From Eumeta japonica (lineage: Eukaryota; Arthropoda; Insecta; Lepidoptera; Psychidae): a DNA stretch of 64,000 nucleotides. Position numbers and translations under genes: made by a program. Under the pieces are notes generated by a model, which did not search any database, was not told where the DNA came from, and saw only the letters and a program-made list of their open reading frames with translations. The first letter of the stretch is position 1; every line of letters begins with the position of its first letter. This document shows positions 13,301 through 28,300 of this stretch, piece after piece. The stretch covers positions 333,258 through 397,257 of the forward strand of contig BGZK01000476.1 in the NCBI GenBank assembly GCA_005406025.1. Reading direction: 5' to 3'.

Positions 13301-16300
13301 CTTGTCTTCATAATATCGATTGTCTCTCTGCAAAGTTTGAACTGTTAGCTCGCTTCTGCTCTGTCCGGCTTGCAGATTCCTCTGGGCGTCTTCCAGATCT
13401 TGGATCTTCTTCTTGAGCGACGATATGATCGCGTTTTGTCTGGCATTTTGTTCTCTTAAATGGTCGATTTCAACTTGCTGTTCTAATATTCGCTGATCTC
13501 TTGACAACATTTGGTTTTTGAGATCGCCGTTCTATTTGGAAAAAATCAAAAAAAAATAAAGTAAGTGTTTTATTAATATTAATAACATTTACGAAAGTTA
13601 GCCGGAATTTTGTTAATTACATTAATTTAAAGTAAATAACAATTAAATAATAAACTTTTAGGTAACATACTCACGGGCCAAAAATGATAAGAATAAAATG
13701 CAAGAAGTGTATCTTTCGGTGTTGAAATTCAAAATAATGAATGAATAAAAAGACCAGAAGATCATCTACCGAGTTAAAAGTAATATGAAATTACTAATTC
13801 CAATACAAGTTATGAAACTCACAATAACAAGTATGTGTGTAAGTTTTTTTAAAAGAATTGTGACGTTATTTTAAGACTCTGTCGTATTAATAATAAAATT
13901 ATGTAATTTTGATAGTTTTTTTTGTTGTATTCCATTATTATGAACACTACATGTACATTCTCACTTCAGATAGAAGTTTGTCCCTTTTGTACTGGAGACC
14001 GGCAACTTCACTGCGCAACGACGTGACCACGTCAGTGCCGGCTTCCTCTTCCATCTGGAATGAAGTATCGCCATCTTTTTAGTAAAAAAAAGAAAAAAGT
14101 AAACTACGTTGTCAAACGAAAAGGTAAATTTCGTGGACTTGCGAGTGGACGGTAACATATTTACTTATATAAACGTAATCACTTCGATAAATTAAAGTTA
14201 TGTCTCAATGAGATTTGAGATTTATTTACATATTTGAATTCAAGTTAATGTAATATTCAATGTGGTTTAAAAAGTGGTTTAAAATTTCAAATAATTTATG
14301 CACCAAATAACATATGAACTACACGAATTGTTTGATAGTCCGCACCCGGTTTTGAGCCTCGAAAAGAATTGAGCGATCAGTTCTGTTCTCATCGTCAGAT
14401 GTTTCTAATAATTAGATATTTAGTCTTTTCCAACATCTTTTAAATAAACATTTAATAAAGTTACTTTTAAAATTTCTCATGCCTTCCATGTCTTCCTTTA
14501 GCCGGTTTCGGCGCGAGCAACCGTTCAAAGGACGATGGGGAAAGCAAAATTTATTTTAAAAGTGATTGTTAAGTGTCAACTTAAAATTAAATGGTGAAAG
14601 AAGCTCCACATAACTTATTAATATGAGTCAGAAATTCTTGTATAAACATATATTTATACTTCGGCATCTCGGGAACGACTCTAACGATTTCGTTGAAAAT
14701 TATGTACTTTGATTTTGCTTTTCAAGATTATCTCTATAGGCGTCTTCCCTGGAAAAATGCGATTAAAACAATTTTTTTTTCTAAATGTTGTTTTATAGCG
14801 CCTTCTCATAGGATTCTGAGGTAACTCCTTTTTGCTACACTATTAGATGTAGTGCTGATATACCAGTGGATTTAGCATAAAGGTCTCAAGAACACATGGC
14901 AACTGCGTAATTTAATCAACTTGAACACAGGTGTATATTACGTATCTAAATATTTATTGTTGAAAATAAACATAAATAACTTTTTCAGTGGGATATAAAA
15001 TGTAATATTCTCACGGAAAACTCAAACACGCCGAGCAGAGCTCCACTTGCAAAACAAAGAAATCGGGGACATCTGAAGGGCGTCATTAGGGTCGAATCAG
15101 GGCCGCGCCGACCCCCCACAGCGCCTGTGTGCGAAACCTATGAAGCGCCTATTTTTCCACGAATCTTAATATTTCAACTAATTTTTATTACTTATTTGTT
15201 AACTTTGACCAAAATAAATGTTCTCTAGTTTTATATAATTAGATAATATTTTCCTAGATAGGTAAAACCAGTTCGTTTCCGCTTGCCAATTACTGCGAAA
15301 AATAAAACGTGAATTAAATTTTTACATACTTTATTTAAACAAGAGTCTAAAATGTGTAATAAACATATTTAAATTATATTATTTCCACTCTTCTAGCTTT
15401 TTTGTTTGCGAAATCTTTAACAGTTTCGTGTATGTCTATATGGTCTAATATGGCTTCCTCTATGGATATTGTTGCTAAATTTGTTAATCTTTCTTGACTC
15501 ATTGTTGAACGCAGGTAATTTTTTATTAGTTTTAATTTAGAAAAGGACCTTTCCGCGCTTGCTACGGTAACTGGCATAGTTAGCGAAATTCGTAATGCTA
15601 TTGTGATGTTAGGGCATACAGCTGTCAAATTGTTTAAATATATAAATTCGAGAATTTTCGCCACATCGTTATTTAATTTTTTGGAAAAAGACTGACATGA
15701 CATAATTTCTTCACACAAATCATCGGTGTTAATGTCAAACATTTGCTGTAAGTTTTTCCTGATAAAAGTGACAGCTAATTTTTAATTGACTTTGTTCTTG
15801 GTCATCACTTAGTTTAAAAAAAAAATTAAACACGTCATTTTGATTATTCAATAAATTTAATCTTTCGTCTACGGAGGATAAAGCTTAATCAATATATAAA
15901 AATACATTAATTATAAAAGCGATTTTCGCATCATTTATAGTGTGGTCTTCGTGTTCATAATCAAAACTCTTTGGAGTCTTACGACGTCTTAGGGTCTGGA
16001 TCTGGAAGTTTCAAATTCAGCCTCGACATCTGAATTTTTCGGCAATTTTCATGGCATCATTTACAATTTCTTGAAAAATTGCGTCGGGTCTAATTTTTAT
16101 CAAAACTTTATAATTCCGTTAAAGCAACTAAAGCAATTTGTATATTCACATCGATGGACTGCAGAATTTTGCTCACAAAATTTATTTTGTCAATATTATA
16201 TGCCATATATTTAGTGAACAAGTGAATGACAAGGAGCATATTTTTCTGCTAGACATTTAGCGTCATATTTTGCTTTCTGGTCATATGATACACCATTTGG

Positions 16301-19300
16301 TATTTCATATAATGCATCATAAATTTCTGGTAAATTTGTAAACAGCGGTTTGATTGCATCTATTCTGCTTGACCATCTTGTTTCGGACAATGGTTTTATG
16401 GTTACATTTATGACATATTTTTTTAATAAGTCCCATCTTTTGGTAGAGGACGAAAAATATTTATATAATTATTGCACAATACTATAAAATCCAGTTGTAT
16501 GATGGTTGAGATTGGCAGCGTCGTTTATTATCAAATTTAAACTGTGGCTAGCGCACGGTACACAAAAGCGCGGGGACTTAGATCCAGCAATCTTTTGCAG
16601 ACCATTATTCTTACGCATATTTGATCCATTATCATAGCCCTGTCCCCTAAGTTGTTCATGTCCAAATTAATTTTGTCTAGTTATTCTATTATAAATGACA
16701 TTAAGCCAGCGCCAGTTGTATAGATAATTGGACAGAAGGCTAGGAAATGCTCTCTTATTTCTAATTTTATAGCTTCTGTGTTAAAATTGACAAATCTTAT
16801 TAAAATACTAATTTGCTCTACGTGAACGTCAGAAGTACAATCCAGTATTTGTGAAAATATTTATTAATTTTACATAAATTTAAAATAAATTGTTGAATTT
16901 GGTTACCGAGTATGTAAATGATTTCATTTTGGATCTTATCTCTAAGATAAGTCGGCATATTTTGAAACCCGAATCATTCGTTACGCGTCATATGCGTTCA
17001 GTCATTGAAAGATCGAATTTTCCTAACATTTCAATGAATTTTAAAAATTACCATTGTTACGATCGTATAATGTTTTGCTTTGACCACGAAAGGCCATATT
17101 TCGTGTACTTAGATATTGGACCACATATATTATTCTTTTGATTACATCGTACCAGCGCTGCTTTTCAACCTCTAAAAGTTTTGTTGTATACTATCAATAG
17201 TGTTTATATTTTTAAGAGTGTAACACAAATCTGTCCATTTTATAATTATTGAAATGAGCAGAACTTTTCTCATGACCGCTGCAAAACAAAGCTAGATGTT
17301 GCCAATCACTAACTCCCTCAGAATTTATATTTATGTTTCGATTTAAATAGCTTGCAACAGAAGCAATAAACAGCATTTTGGACACTGAATAAGCAGCCAC
17401 TCTTTGTGATACTTTTCACCGTTTCGTAAATGATTTTCGTAACAATACTCGGAAAATTTTCGCCCCGAAGATCACGCGGAAAATTATACTGTTTAATTTG
17501 TTTAATCGGATTTTCTGTTAAATACTGGATCAAAGTAGCATTTAAAACTTCATTTAATACTCCACTACAAAGAAATATGTTGTTGTGTAAGTGTAACAAA
17601 AATAATTAGGATAGCGGCGCCCCTATTGTCTCGGCGCCTGTGTGCGCCGCACACTTCGCACACAGAGGCGGCGCGGCCCTGGGTGGAATCGACTATTTTT
17701 ATATGTATATGTACTTAAGCATATTTTGAACGAATCGTACTTTTATTTTATAATAAAACTTTCGCAAAAAAATACGTGTAAATATAATTGTTCAATAATT
17801 ATAACATAGTTTTTAAAATCTGTTTATAAGGTATTTAATAACATTTTCCCCATTTCCAGTGAATATTTCATTTCACAAAGGCAAAAAAAATAAAATAAAA
17901 GGATAAATGTGTTTTGTTAGATTATGAAAAAATTATTATGATTTTTTTATTATAAATACATTACACGAGCTATATAGGAAAGCCATACATTTCAACGACC
18001 TATATAGAGGGGTTCGGTCAACTTTGAACTTATCTTCAACGATCTTATCTTATGAACATTCAAAGGGGCTACTCTTCGGATAGCCTATAAAATAATGTTC
18101 CATTGCACACGTCCTCCTAAGAAGGGAAAATAATAAAATTACAATTTTGTACGACGTCTTAATTTTTAGTGGAACTTCCGAACGCTGATGAAAATTCCGG
18201 AGGTCACTTAGGCGACTGTCTCGGGCATGCTTGTGAGGCTCTTCAAAATCCATTTATAGAAAAGGTCTTTGACGACCATTTCATTACCTATCGTACATCA
18301 TATCGACTTTTCTATATAGATATAGCCTATACGATGTAAAATTGTAACATTAAAATAAAATTCGTAATAAATAACCCATATACTTACTATACAAGAATGT
18401 GTCAAGTTTTTTTTGTACTTTTAGAGCTACGTATCTGGTTCACTTCTAGATTCTATAACCGAAAAGAACTTACAAATCTCCATCTCGATTACGATATCGC
18501 CCGAGAGACGACGCTATCTGGACTCTTGCCGCCACCGACTGGAGCTCAAAACGGAGTCGCGAGTCGTGCCGGCTGTGGGCGGGCGGTCGCGACACCACCG
18601 CCCGACTCGGATCGGCAACGAAGGACTGCTTTCCATCAAATTATTCAATACGAATCGTGGATTACATTCAATGCTACCGAGGGCGGAATGTCGTTTTATT
18701 TTGATAACCAGCTTTAAGCTGTACCAAATGAAATATTTTTTTATTGAAAACTATACTGACAACGATATTTTAATGAGCTTTTATTCTTAGTTAGATCTAT
18801 TGCTTTGTGTGTGCTAACAGATAGATTGTGATCCATTTTCTGATGTATGACTGAGTTAAAATTCGGAGACATATAAATTTGAGAACAACGCAACATTATG
18901 GTGATGTTTACTGGACTCGATGACGTAGATAGATCATCTACAAGAAACTCTAAAATATCAATGTCTAAATTTCGAGTTAGGATTTGTTCCATTAATATAG
19001 ACGTGTATTCTATTCACAGATCAGTGTCACTATGAACCTAGAATGACGCCACAAAAGCAGTATAACAATCTAACGATCCCTTCAAATTTGAGGTCGTATC
19101 ATTTGTTTTAACGATTCACAACTTAAACTTCAAAGTTTATATGTATGTACTTTTAGTAATCATATATAAAAAAAATTGGAATTTGACATGAGATTTTATT
19201 GAATTCGTTATTTACAGCAGTACCAATTGCGTTCTACACATTTTTTTTTTAATTTTTTATTACTCAGTGTAGACGATGCATAATTATTTGGTACAGGTTT

Positions 19301-22300
19301 AATGACTTATTATGGAACTTCTTGGCGGTATTGAGTAACGTGCATTCGGTGCGTGGTACGACGGTATACAGCACGCTAGCGAAACCGCTTCGGCGGAAAG
19401 GGGGCCTTCCTGCCGGCAGACGATATTGACAAATTAGGGGGTTGTAACTAAAACCCGCGCGATGTCTGCATTTTGTTTTTAATTGTGTCAAAGTATATTT
19501 TTAGGTCAATGAAAGGGTGGAAGGACTGCGAAAACTTTTGTGTTAGGACAGTTATCGAATCGCTTGCCATAACTGAAAATCAAAATATCAGAATCAAAAA
19601 TATCTTTATTTCGTCGGTAATTAAATTACACTTGAAACACGTAATTATTAATTCTTTTCGATATTACCACCCATTCCAAATGCTAATTCTCCTAGAGAAG
19701 AATGGGCAAGAAACTCAAGGCTTACTCTTTTTACTCATCAATACAAAGGATTTAGTAATTAATAATTTAGTCGACATTTAAAAATAATATGAAATAATCT
19801 GATAGGCGAGCAGCTCAATCCTATGGGTTTTATTCATTATGATATTCCAACACGCTATAATAGCTCTTGCCATACAACTTTCTTTTAACGAAACGCTTAA
19901 ACTCAGCAAATGGCACATTTTGAATTTCAACTGTGATCTTATTATATAAGCACACACAGGCCATTAAATGATTTATTAACTTTTCTTAGACGGGTCTTAG
20001 GAGCAGCAAGATCGTCATCATGTTAGTGTTAGTGTTATGGATGTCACTCTTTTGTTGGAACGATTCTATATGTCTCTAGACATATACCAGATTTTCGTAT
20101 GTGATGCTAAAGTTAGGATATATTTTTAATTTATTAAAATTCTTCCTTAAATTTTTCTCTAATAGATGTCATTGGTCTCAAATCATAAACAGCACGAATA
20201 GCTCGTTTCTGCAGCACGAAAATAGTGTTAATATCAACCGCGTGACCCCATGACAAAATTCCATAGGTTATAATAAATAAATAAATAAAATAGCCTTTAT
20301 TGCTGTTTCTTTTTACAATATTTGGTACATGCCTACTTACTTGCTAACAAACACATTCTAACTTCATTTAAATTTAATTTAATCGGCAACCGGTTGCTTT
20401 TGTTGAACAGCTTGTCTGTCGACAAAGGCCTCCTCCAAAGATTTCCACTTGTCCCTATCTCTTACTAATCGGCTCCATACTGGGCCAGCTATTTTCCGCA
20501 AGTCATCTTCCCATCTTTTGTTTGGTCTGCCTCTACTTTTTTTCCATCTCTTGGATACCATTCTGTTACTAACCTACTCCATTTTTCTATATTTTCTCTC
20601 AACATATGTCCCGTCCAACGCCATTTGACCTGTCTATAGGACGTGTGAACATTTTTAAATTTGGTCTTTTTCTTAATTATTTCCAATTTTACTCCATCAC
20701 TCCTTTTTATACCCAAGATGCTTCTTTCCATTGAATTTTGGCAGACTTTTAATTTATTTTCTTGTAACTCTGTTAGCGCCCATGTCGGGCATCCGTATAG
20801 TAAACATGGTATAATGCATATTTCGTATACTTTCTTCTTTGCATTCATTGGCATATCTTTATCTTTAAATATTTCCTTAAGAGACCAAAACTTTTTCCAA
20901 GTATTAGTTATTCTTCGTTCTATTTCTTTATTCATGCTACCATCTGTGGACATAAGTTGGCCCAAGTATATATATTCCTTTACATATTCTAATTGTTCGC
21001 TATTTACTATAATCAGTTCGTTGTGTGCTATCTGTTGGGAATTCGTCATAATTTTGATTTTCGATGGGTTCATTGTCAGACCTGCCTTTACGCTTTCGTC
21101 GGATAGTTGCTGTAACATTATTTCTAGAGTTCTTGCGTCCTCAGAAAATAAAATCAAATCATCTACGAAGCGTAGGTGGTTGAGATTTTCGCCATTTATA
21201 TTGAGGCCGTTTTTGGTCCAGTTCAGATTTCTTTAAATCATTTCGAGCACCGCTGAAAATATTTTTGGTGATATCGGATCTCCCTGGCGTACATCTCTTT
21301 TAATAGGAAATTCACTACTTTCATATTCGAGTTTCACTTTTGCTGTACTCGCTGTGTATACGTTTTTAATTATTCTTATGTATTTTTCTTGAACCCCTTG
21401 TCTGTTCATAGCGTCCCATATATAGTCATGTTCCAATGTATCGAACGCTTTGTTGAAGTCTACAAACCCTATGTGATATGTTTTATTGTATTCACTATAT
21501 TTTTGTAGAATTTGTCTAAGAGTGTGTATGTGATCTATAGTAGAGAATTTGCTTCGGAAACCAGCTTGTTCTTTAGGTTGGTTTTCATCTAGCGTATTGG
21601 TGATTCTGTTTAGTATAATTTTTGAAAATATTTTATAAATATTAGACGTCAAACTAATTGGCCTATAGTTTCCTATATCCTCCTTGTCTCCCTTCTTATG
21701 CAGCAGTATGATTGTCGATTTGGTCCAATCTTCCGGGATTGTTTCTGTTTCAAGGATTTCATTGAACAAATTTGTAAGTCTTGGGATCATCACTGGTAGT
21801 GTTGTTTTTAATAGTTCATTTGTGATTAAATCTGATCCAGGTGCCTTATCTAGTTTTTGAGATTCTATAGACTTTATTGTTTCTTCCTTTAGAATTGGTT
21901 CGATCTTCTCTTTATTTACTGAGTTATATTCCTTTATTACATGTTCAACTTTTCGACTTTGGTATAATTTTTTGTAGTAATCCGTTGCAATTCCTAGTAT
22001 TTCTGATCGTTTGCTGGTCTTTCTCTTTATCTTTCATATTGGGAATCCAGTCCTTTTTGTGGTTTAATTCTTTTCTTGCCTTCCTTATCCCTCCTGATTT
22101 CTGTATATGTTTTTTTTTAATATTGTTAGCCTTTTTTCTTTTCGTTTTTTTCTGAGTTGTTTACTAATTTCCTTACTAATTTCTGGTATCTTTTGGGAAT
22201 TATTATTATTATTTTTTCTTTGTTGTACAAGTTCTTTCCGTTCTTGTAATAATTGCTTACTTTTCAATGATATCTCTGTTTTACTCATCATATTTACTTT

Positions 22301-25300
22301 TTTATTTTCTAACTTTAATTGTTGAAGTAGATCTTTTTCTTGAATCGATATACATTCGTTTTCTTTTTCCCCATTTTGCAATGATATGTCGAGGTTGTTC
22401 AGGAGTAAATCAGTATCACCGGTGCATTCAATGGCTCTCATACTGTTGTGGAATTTTCGTGCTTTTTTAATATGTGACCCTGATAATTTCGCTCTTACCA
22501 TTCTATGGTCTGAGTTAAAATTAAAATCGTTTAAGACAGATATATCCTTAAAAGCTTTTACATTGTTAGACATTATTAAGTCGATTTCATTTTTATGCAG
22601 GCCATTGGGAGTGATCCAAGTCCATTTCTTTGATGGTTTCTTTTTGTAAAAACTATTTAGGATGCTTAATTTATTTTCAATAGCAAAAGATACTACCCGA
22701 GATCCGTTTCCACTTCTATTGCCAACTCCCCTGGATTCCTATGGTATAATCTTCTCCATTCTTCTGTTTGCCAATCTGTCCATTAAAATCTTCCATAACT
22801 ATTATGTTTTTATGTGCATTTGCAGTGGTCAATTGTAGATCTTCGTAGAATCTTTCGACCTTTGTTATATCTTCTTTCCTGAGTGGTTCGGTAGGCGAAT
22901 ATGCCTGAATTATAGACCATAATTGTTCTTCTCCTTCATTTACAGGCAATTTAATATTGAAAAGTGCTATCTGTTCTGAAATTCTTTTGAGTTCTTGTAT
23001 GTTTTTTGCAAATTTTCTTTTGACCAGGAATCCGACTCCGTATAAACCGGGCGTTTCCCCAATATGGTGCAGTATATATTTTCCATGGTTCTCTATTTTT
23101 TCTCCCAATCTTCTCACTTCACTTATACCAATTATGTCCCATTTTATTTTATCCAATGCTAATTCCAGTTCTTGTAGTTTTTCTGGGGTTCCAAGTGATC
23201 GACAGTTTAAAGTCGCTATATGTATATCATTATATTGTATTCTTTCCTTACTTTCCTTACTTTTTATTTTTATCAATAGGCGTAATGCTTTTGATGTTAT
23301 GAGAGGCAGATCCAGCTCTCTCTCTTCCTGTACGACGGATAATAATAAGTAATAACAATTAGCTATCGGCAACCGGAAAACACAACTATTTAATACAGAA
23401 ACTCGATTAACTAAAAACCACCAAACTCTCCCAAGCCGACTGGTCCTCGTGGGAAAAAAAAAATGACCAAGACCATAGGTCATAAGACTATGAAAAAAAC
23501 TGTAATAAACTATAGAAGCTTTCGTCTGTAAGTGGCCGAATTTTTTTGACTGCATATGCTGCAGAACCAAGTCTTGTCGCTAATCTCGTAATATGAGAAT
23601 TTCAACGTAATTTAGCATCTAAAGAAAGACCAATGTATAAGGTCGTATCCACAGTATCCAACACCTCATTCTTGGCCATGACGTTATGTCGATCAATTCA
23701 CAATTAGAAAATTTAACAAATTTTGTTTTCTTTTCAATAAGCCGAAGATTCTTAATACTAAACCACTCAACTATTTCAGAGATGATACCGTTTACTTCGT
23801 CAAAAGCCGGTTGATGCGTATCAATCTTATTGCTTTTCACTTTCCATTACATGGACATAGTGATAGGAAATCGGATGTATATAGTTGTTCAAAGGTATAC
23901 TCAATACAGGCCAATACTCGTATTTCATTTCGTGTTCTTTTTTTCTAACTTTCAGCCCCAAAAATCTATGAAAATATTTCAACTTTTAAAGTCTCCAAAC
24001 CAAAGTTTCTATTACTAAAAGAATGTGATCAAAATCAGCATTGCATATGCTGGCATATAGAATAAAACATGCACCAAAGCTTTTTTAAAACTCTTGAGAA
24101 AATGAGGTTTAAGTAAATATGAAATAAAATTAAACGTCATGATCTTTGGAAATACTAGGGGTTCTCATTTCATTTCATTTAACTAAAAATAATAGAAATG
24201 TAACATAAAAGATAAAAATATTTCAAATAGTTCTGAAAACACTACAGGAAGTTTAAACAAGTAAAGAAATAATTATATGGGAAGGGCTATTTTACCGTGT
24301 TTGAATATGTTAATGAAAAAACCCTGTAATTGAATCGTTCGGCTATCATGTTGTTTGGCATAGGTGGTTATGTTAATGTCCAAGGAATACACAATAATAT
24401 CGTATTTCAACTATTACCTACGAAATAAAGATACCTACTTTTGATTTATTTTCTTGAAGTATTTAACTAAATTAAAAGTTAGGATCGTTAAAAGGTTTTT
24501 CTATTTGGACAACATGTCCTTTAAATGCCTCCTTTGCATCAATTTACGTTCTTTGTAACCGATTTCAAAAAAAAGTAGGATATTCTTAATTCGGCGGTTT
24601 TTTTTTATGTTTGTTACCTTGGAACTTTCGGCTGGGTGAACCGATTTTGATAATTCTTTTTTTTATTTGAAAGCTGGTGCTTCCTGTGTAGTCCTATTTT
24701 AATTTGGTTGAATCCTGACAATGGCATCCATGAGAAAATCATACAAATCTTAAATTTGCATTAAGAATGTGCGCTACAAATGGACGAATAACTCAATATC
24801 ACGCCAACTGATTTCAATGATTCTTTTTTTTTTTTATTGCAAAGGATGTACTTCAAGGGTAGTTTGATGAGAGTTTGGTTAGGTTCTGATTATAGGATCC
24901 ACGACAAAGTAACGGAACTCTTCGATTCTTAGGAGCAAATTAACGATACTCGGCCGAATCTTTTATTGGCTATCCGGATATTGGAGTCACCTACCGTAAT
25001 GTCTTTATGGTTAAGTAATTATCGTGGTCGAATATGATAATCAATGGAACTCCTTAACGGCTTTCAGCAAAGGTGCGATTTATGAGCAGCACGTTTAGTA
25101 GGTCTACCTATATTCAGACAAATTAGTTAGTGTACTTCAGATTCACTAAAAATCAAAAATTAATCAAAAATTTTAACAAAAAAAAATCAATTTCAAAACA
25201 AAACCTATTCCAATACAAATTAATATGCACTAAAAAGTAAAAAAATAATTGCGTATTCTTCTACAATTTAATAATCAACTTACTTTTTCTACTCATCAAT

Positions 25301-28300
25301 ATGTAGGTACGATCTATGTGTTTACCACGCAATAATCGTAATAATTTGATTGACTTTTCAGTAGTCTAATATTTTTCATTTCATTTTACTTAGGAAAACT
25401 CTAAAAAATATTTTGATCATTGTTTGTTATTTCTAGGTATGTGTTGAGTTAAATTTGAAGTGGGTAGGTACCTGCCTACCTTCTTACCAATTATTTTAAA
25501 GCCAAATTTTCGTGTAATATGAACACTCGCCATACGCCCAGGGACGCCTTTATCTCGCGATATATAATACGACTATCTTGCATTATTAGTTTCCGGGCAG
25601 CATCGATATTTTGTGGTAAAACAACCTATTTAGAGCAACTTTATTTAAATTTATCCGTGAGCATAGACCGGCCACGATTATAGTCACTAAACTAGTGATA
25701 AACAATGGTTTTCGATGGTGCCTCATCCACAAAAGTCGAAGTGGGTTGATCGATGCACTGTTTTTGAGTTAACCCACGCCGAAAATCGTAATAAATCATG
25801 GCACGAAAATTTTCACGAGTTAAATGCATGGTGATAAAGACACGCAATTTTCAAAATGACGCCACATTGGTGAAACAGTTGATAGTTACATGAAACAAAC
25901 TGTATTTTACAACCAAGGAGTTATATTTGTTAATGTTCTAATTACTTTTTTACATATTGTTCTGTGTGACCAGTTGCGGATACATAAATAGCAACCCTCG
26001 TAAGCCGTGAGCTCAATAAATAGGTTCATAGTATCAAACGAACAGCCCCATTCTATGTCCGCATATTTTGACGGACAACTACGGAACCCTACACTGCGCA
26101 TGGCCTGACATGTTTTATCGAACATCCATAATAATAAAGTGATTTGCCTTATCAAAAAAAGTATTAATTTAGATATTATAAACAATGATTTTATTTAAAT
26201 GTATTGAGAATACAATAGAAAAACAGACAAAACTAATTTTGTTGACGTAATTAGTTTTATCTTTTTTCTACGTTTCAAACGTAGGTTCAAAAAGAAAATC
26301 TTTTAGTTTATTAATAGTCGCAGACAATTTAGTACTTGTCATAACATATTAAACATAAAAATTATATATGTATCAGATAAACCCGTTCCAATTAAGTGTA
26401 AATATAATTTTTGTTGCTAACTTTAAAATAGGAAATATTTAGGAAGAAGTCTATACTACTATACAAATCCGTAGCATCTGTCTGTATATACATTTTTTTT
26501 TTTTTTAGCAAATTTTGTGTTTAAAATTTGTTCTATAACTCTTTGATTTCAATTCTAGTATTTTAAAAATTTATGTCTGTGTGTGTCTATATGTCTTATT
26601 ATAATTTAAGTACGATTTTATTAATCTTGATGAAAATTGGCGTACAGTCAAAATATGCGATTACCCAAATGATAAATCTGTTTATCCGTCTATCTGTATG
26701 TTCTTTTGTAACTGAAGAATTGTTTGACCAATCTGATAAAATTTGATATTCAGTAGGTATAAATATGTGAGTGTGCAAATGATAGGCTATATGTAATTTC
26801 GATACATCGTTTTATTCATTATTTTTGTACCTCGTTTGTACCCATATTCATTTGCTTTTAGGTTGTTGCGTGTAGCTGTGCAGAGTGTGAATGTGCGCGC
26901 GATTGTGGATTATAATTTTAGTGTACTTTTCCATGATTAATTAGTGATAAACATCTGTAATTTAATCTCTTGTCGTTTGTTTCGATACAGAAGAAGTATT
27001 TGGAAGGAATCTCTGGATCTACTAATGCAACAACGAATATTCTGCATTATTTAGTAATTAATTCAATAACGCATTATTCCTGTATACTATAACCCAACTA
27101 GCACGTTGTGGTCGTGTAATGATGGAGAAAACGTCTTTATCATAACCTAAGGTTGGACCGTTTTGGTTATATAACAACCGGGTCAACGTGTATGTGACGC
27201 GAATAAGCGGAAATTATAAAACTTTTATTGATACAGTGAACGTATTAAGGCCGTATTAATGTCTAGTAGGAATTATATAAATATCGAATATACCATACAT
27301 ATAACGCATAACGGAATGAGAATTAAATTTTTCGACGATAGTATATATAATATTTCAAAATTTTTTAATGCCCTCTTTGAATTATCGTACAACAATATTA
27401 ATAAATTCTGTTCGTTACTTTTGTACTCACATTAATTCGAGTACCTGGATGATCGAGCTTCGCTCGTTTTTTTTTCGATTTTGTTAGAAAATATATTTGG
27501 ATACAAATTACATACTGATGAAATATGAACAATATTTTTCGATCTTATCGACTTAATAATATTGTTATCATCACAGTTTGACTTAGAGTTGCATAACAGC
27601 GTCATCTGCTGTCAAGCAGTTTTAGTGCTGCTGTGTCGGTAAAGCAGTTAGTTGCTCCCAATAATATTTTTTCTCATAAAAAAAGAATTTTGAAAAAAAA
27701 AACTAAAAAACTTGAAAAAAGAAATGTGGAATTGAACCGGGGTCTTCTGTATTCGGGACCGCCCGATTTCCCAACTGTGATGTTGTAATCTTCTCGATAG
27801 TGGCTAAATGTACCTACCTTCGTATTCTAATTTTAATTCTTTACCTGTAATTCTTTACGAATAAAACGAGGTTGTCTGAAAATGAGACGTAGCTAGATCG
27901 ATTAATCGCTCTTGAAATCTCCTGCATACAAAATTTCATAGAAATCGTTGGAGGCGTTTCCGAGATTCTGATTACATATATACAAGAATTGGTCGTTTAA
28001 AGGTATTAGATTAGATTTCATGGAGTGACCGTAATTATTACACGACATATAATTCATTTTCCTGTCCACCACTATGAGAATAGTAAAAAATGAAAACAGC
28101 ACAAAGATTGCATTAAGTAAAACATTGATTGTATTAGTAAAAAGTAATTGTATTAAGTTAATTTGAATTGTAATGACAATATAAAATATGGTAATTGTAA
28201 ATGCATATAATTTTTGAAGTTATTTTTCTTGAAGCGCGTTATGAAAAAATTATGAGAGTGAATTTTTATCGGAGTGACACGAAAATTACAGTATGAAGTA

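Larger units (their letters stand above)
19577..23840 (-). mobile_element. Old non-LTR retrotransposon (CR1/Jockey-group style), split by an RTE insertion
   Basis: Two minus-strand pieces belong together. 23840-23463 encodes the end of a reverse transcriptase ([52 protein letters not shown]). The frame resumes at about 20271 with [20 protein letters not shown] and [20 protein letters not shown], running with stops to [19 protein letters not shown] near 19850. The 3' tail seems to end near 19577. The 5' part of the element is missing. Clade assignment is approximate. Confidence 0.75.

Noticed and set aside
16890..17141. 83-codon plus-strand frame
   Set aside because: Lies antisense within the broken hAT transposase.
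20661..23352. Several plus-strand frames of 70-190 codons
   Set aside because: They are antisense shadows of the RTE coding region.
27725..27795. A tRNA gene
   Set aside because: A B box is present but no cloverleaf or clear A box can be drawn; it is within a dispersed repeat.
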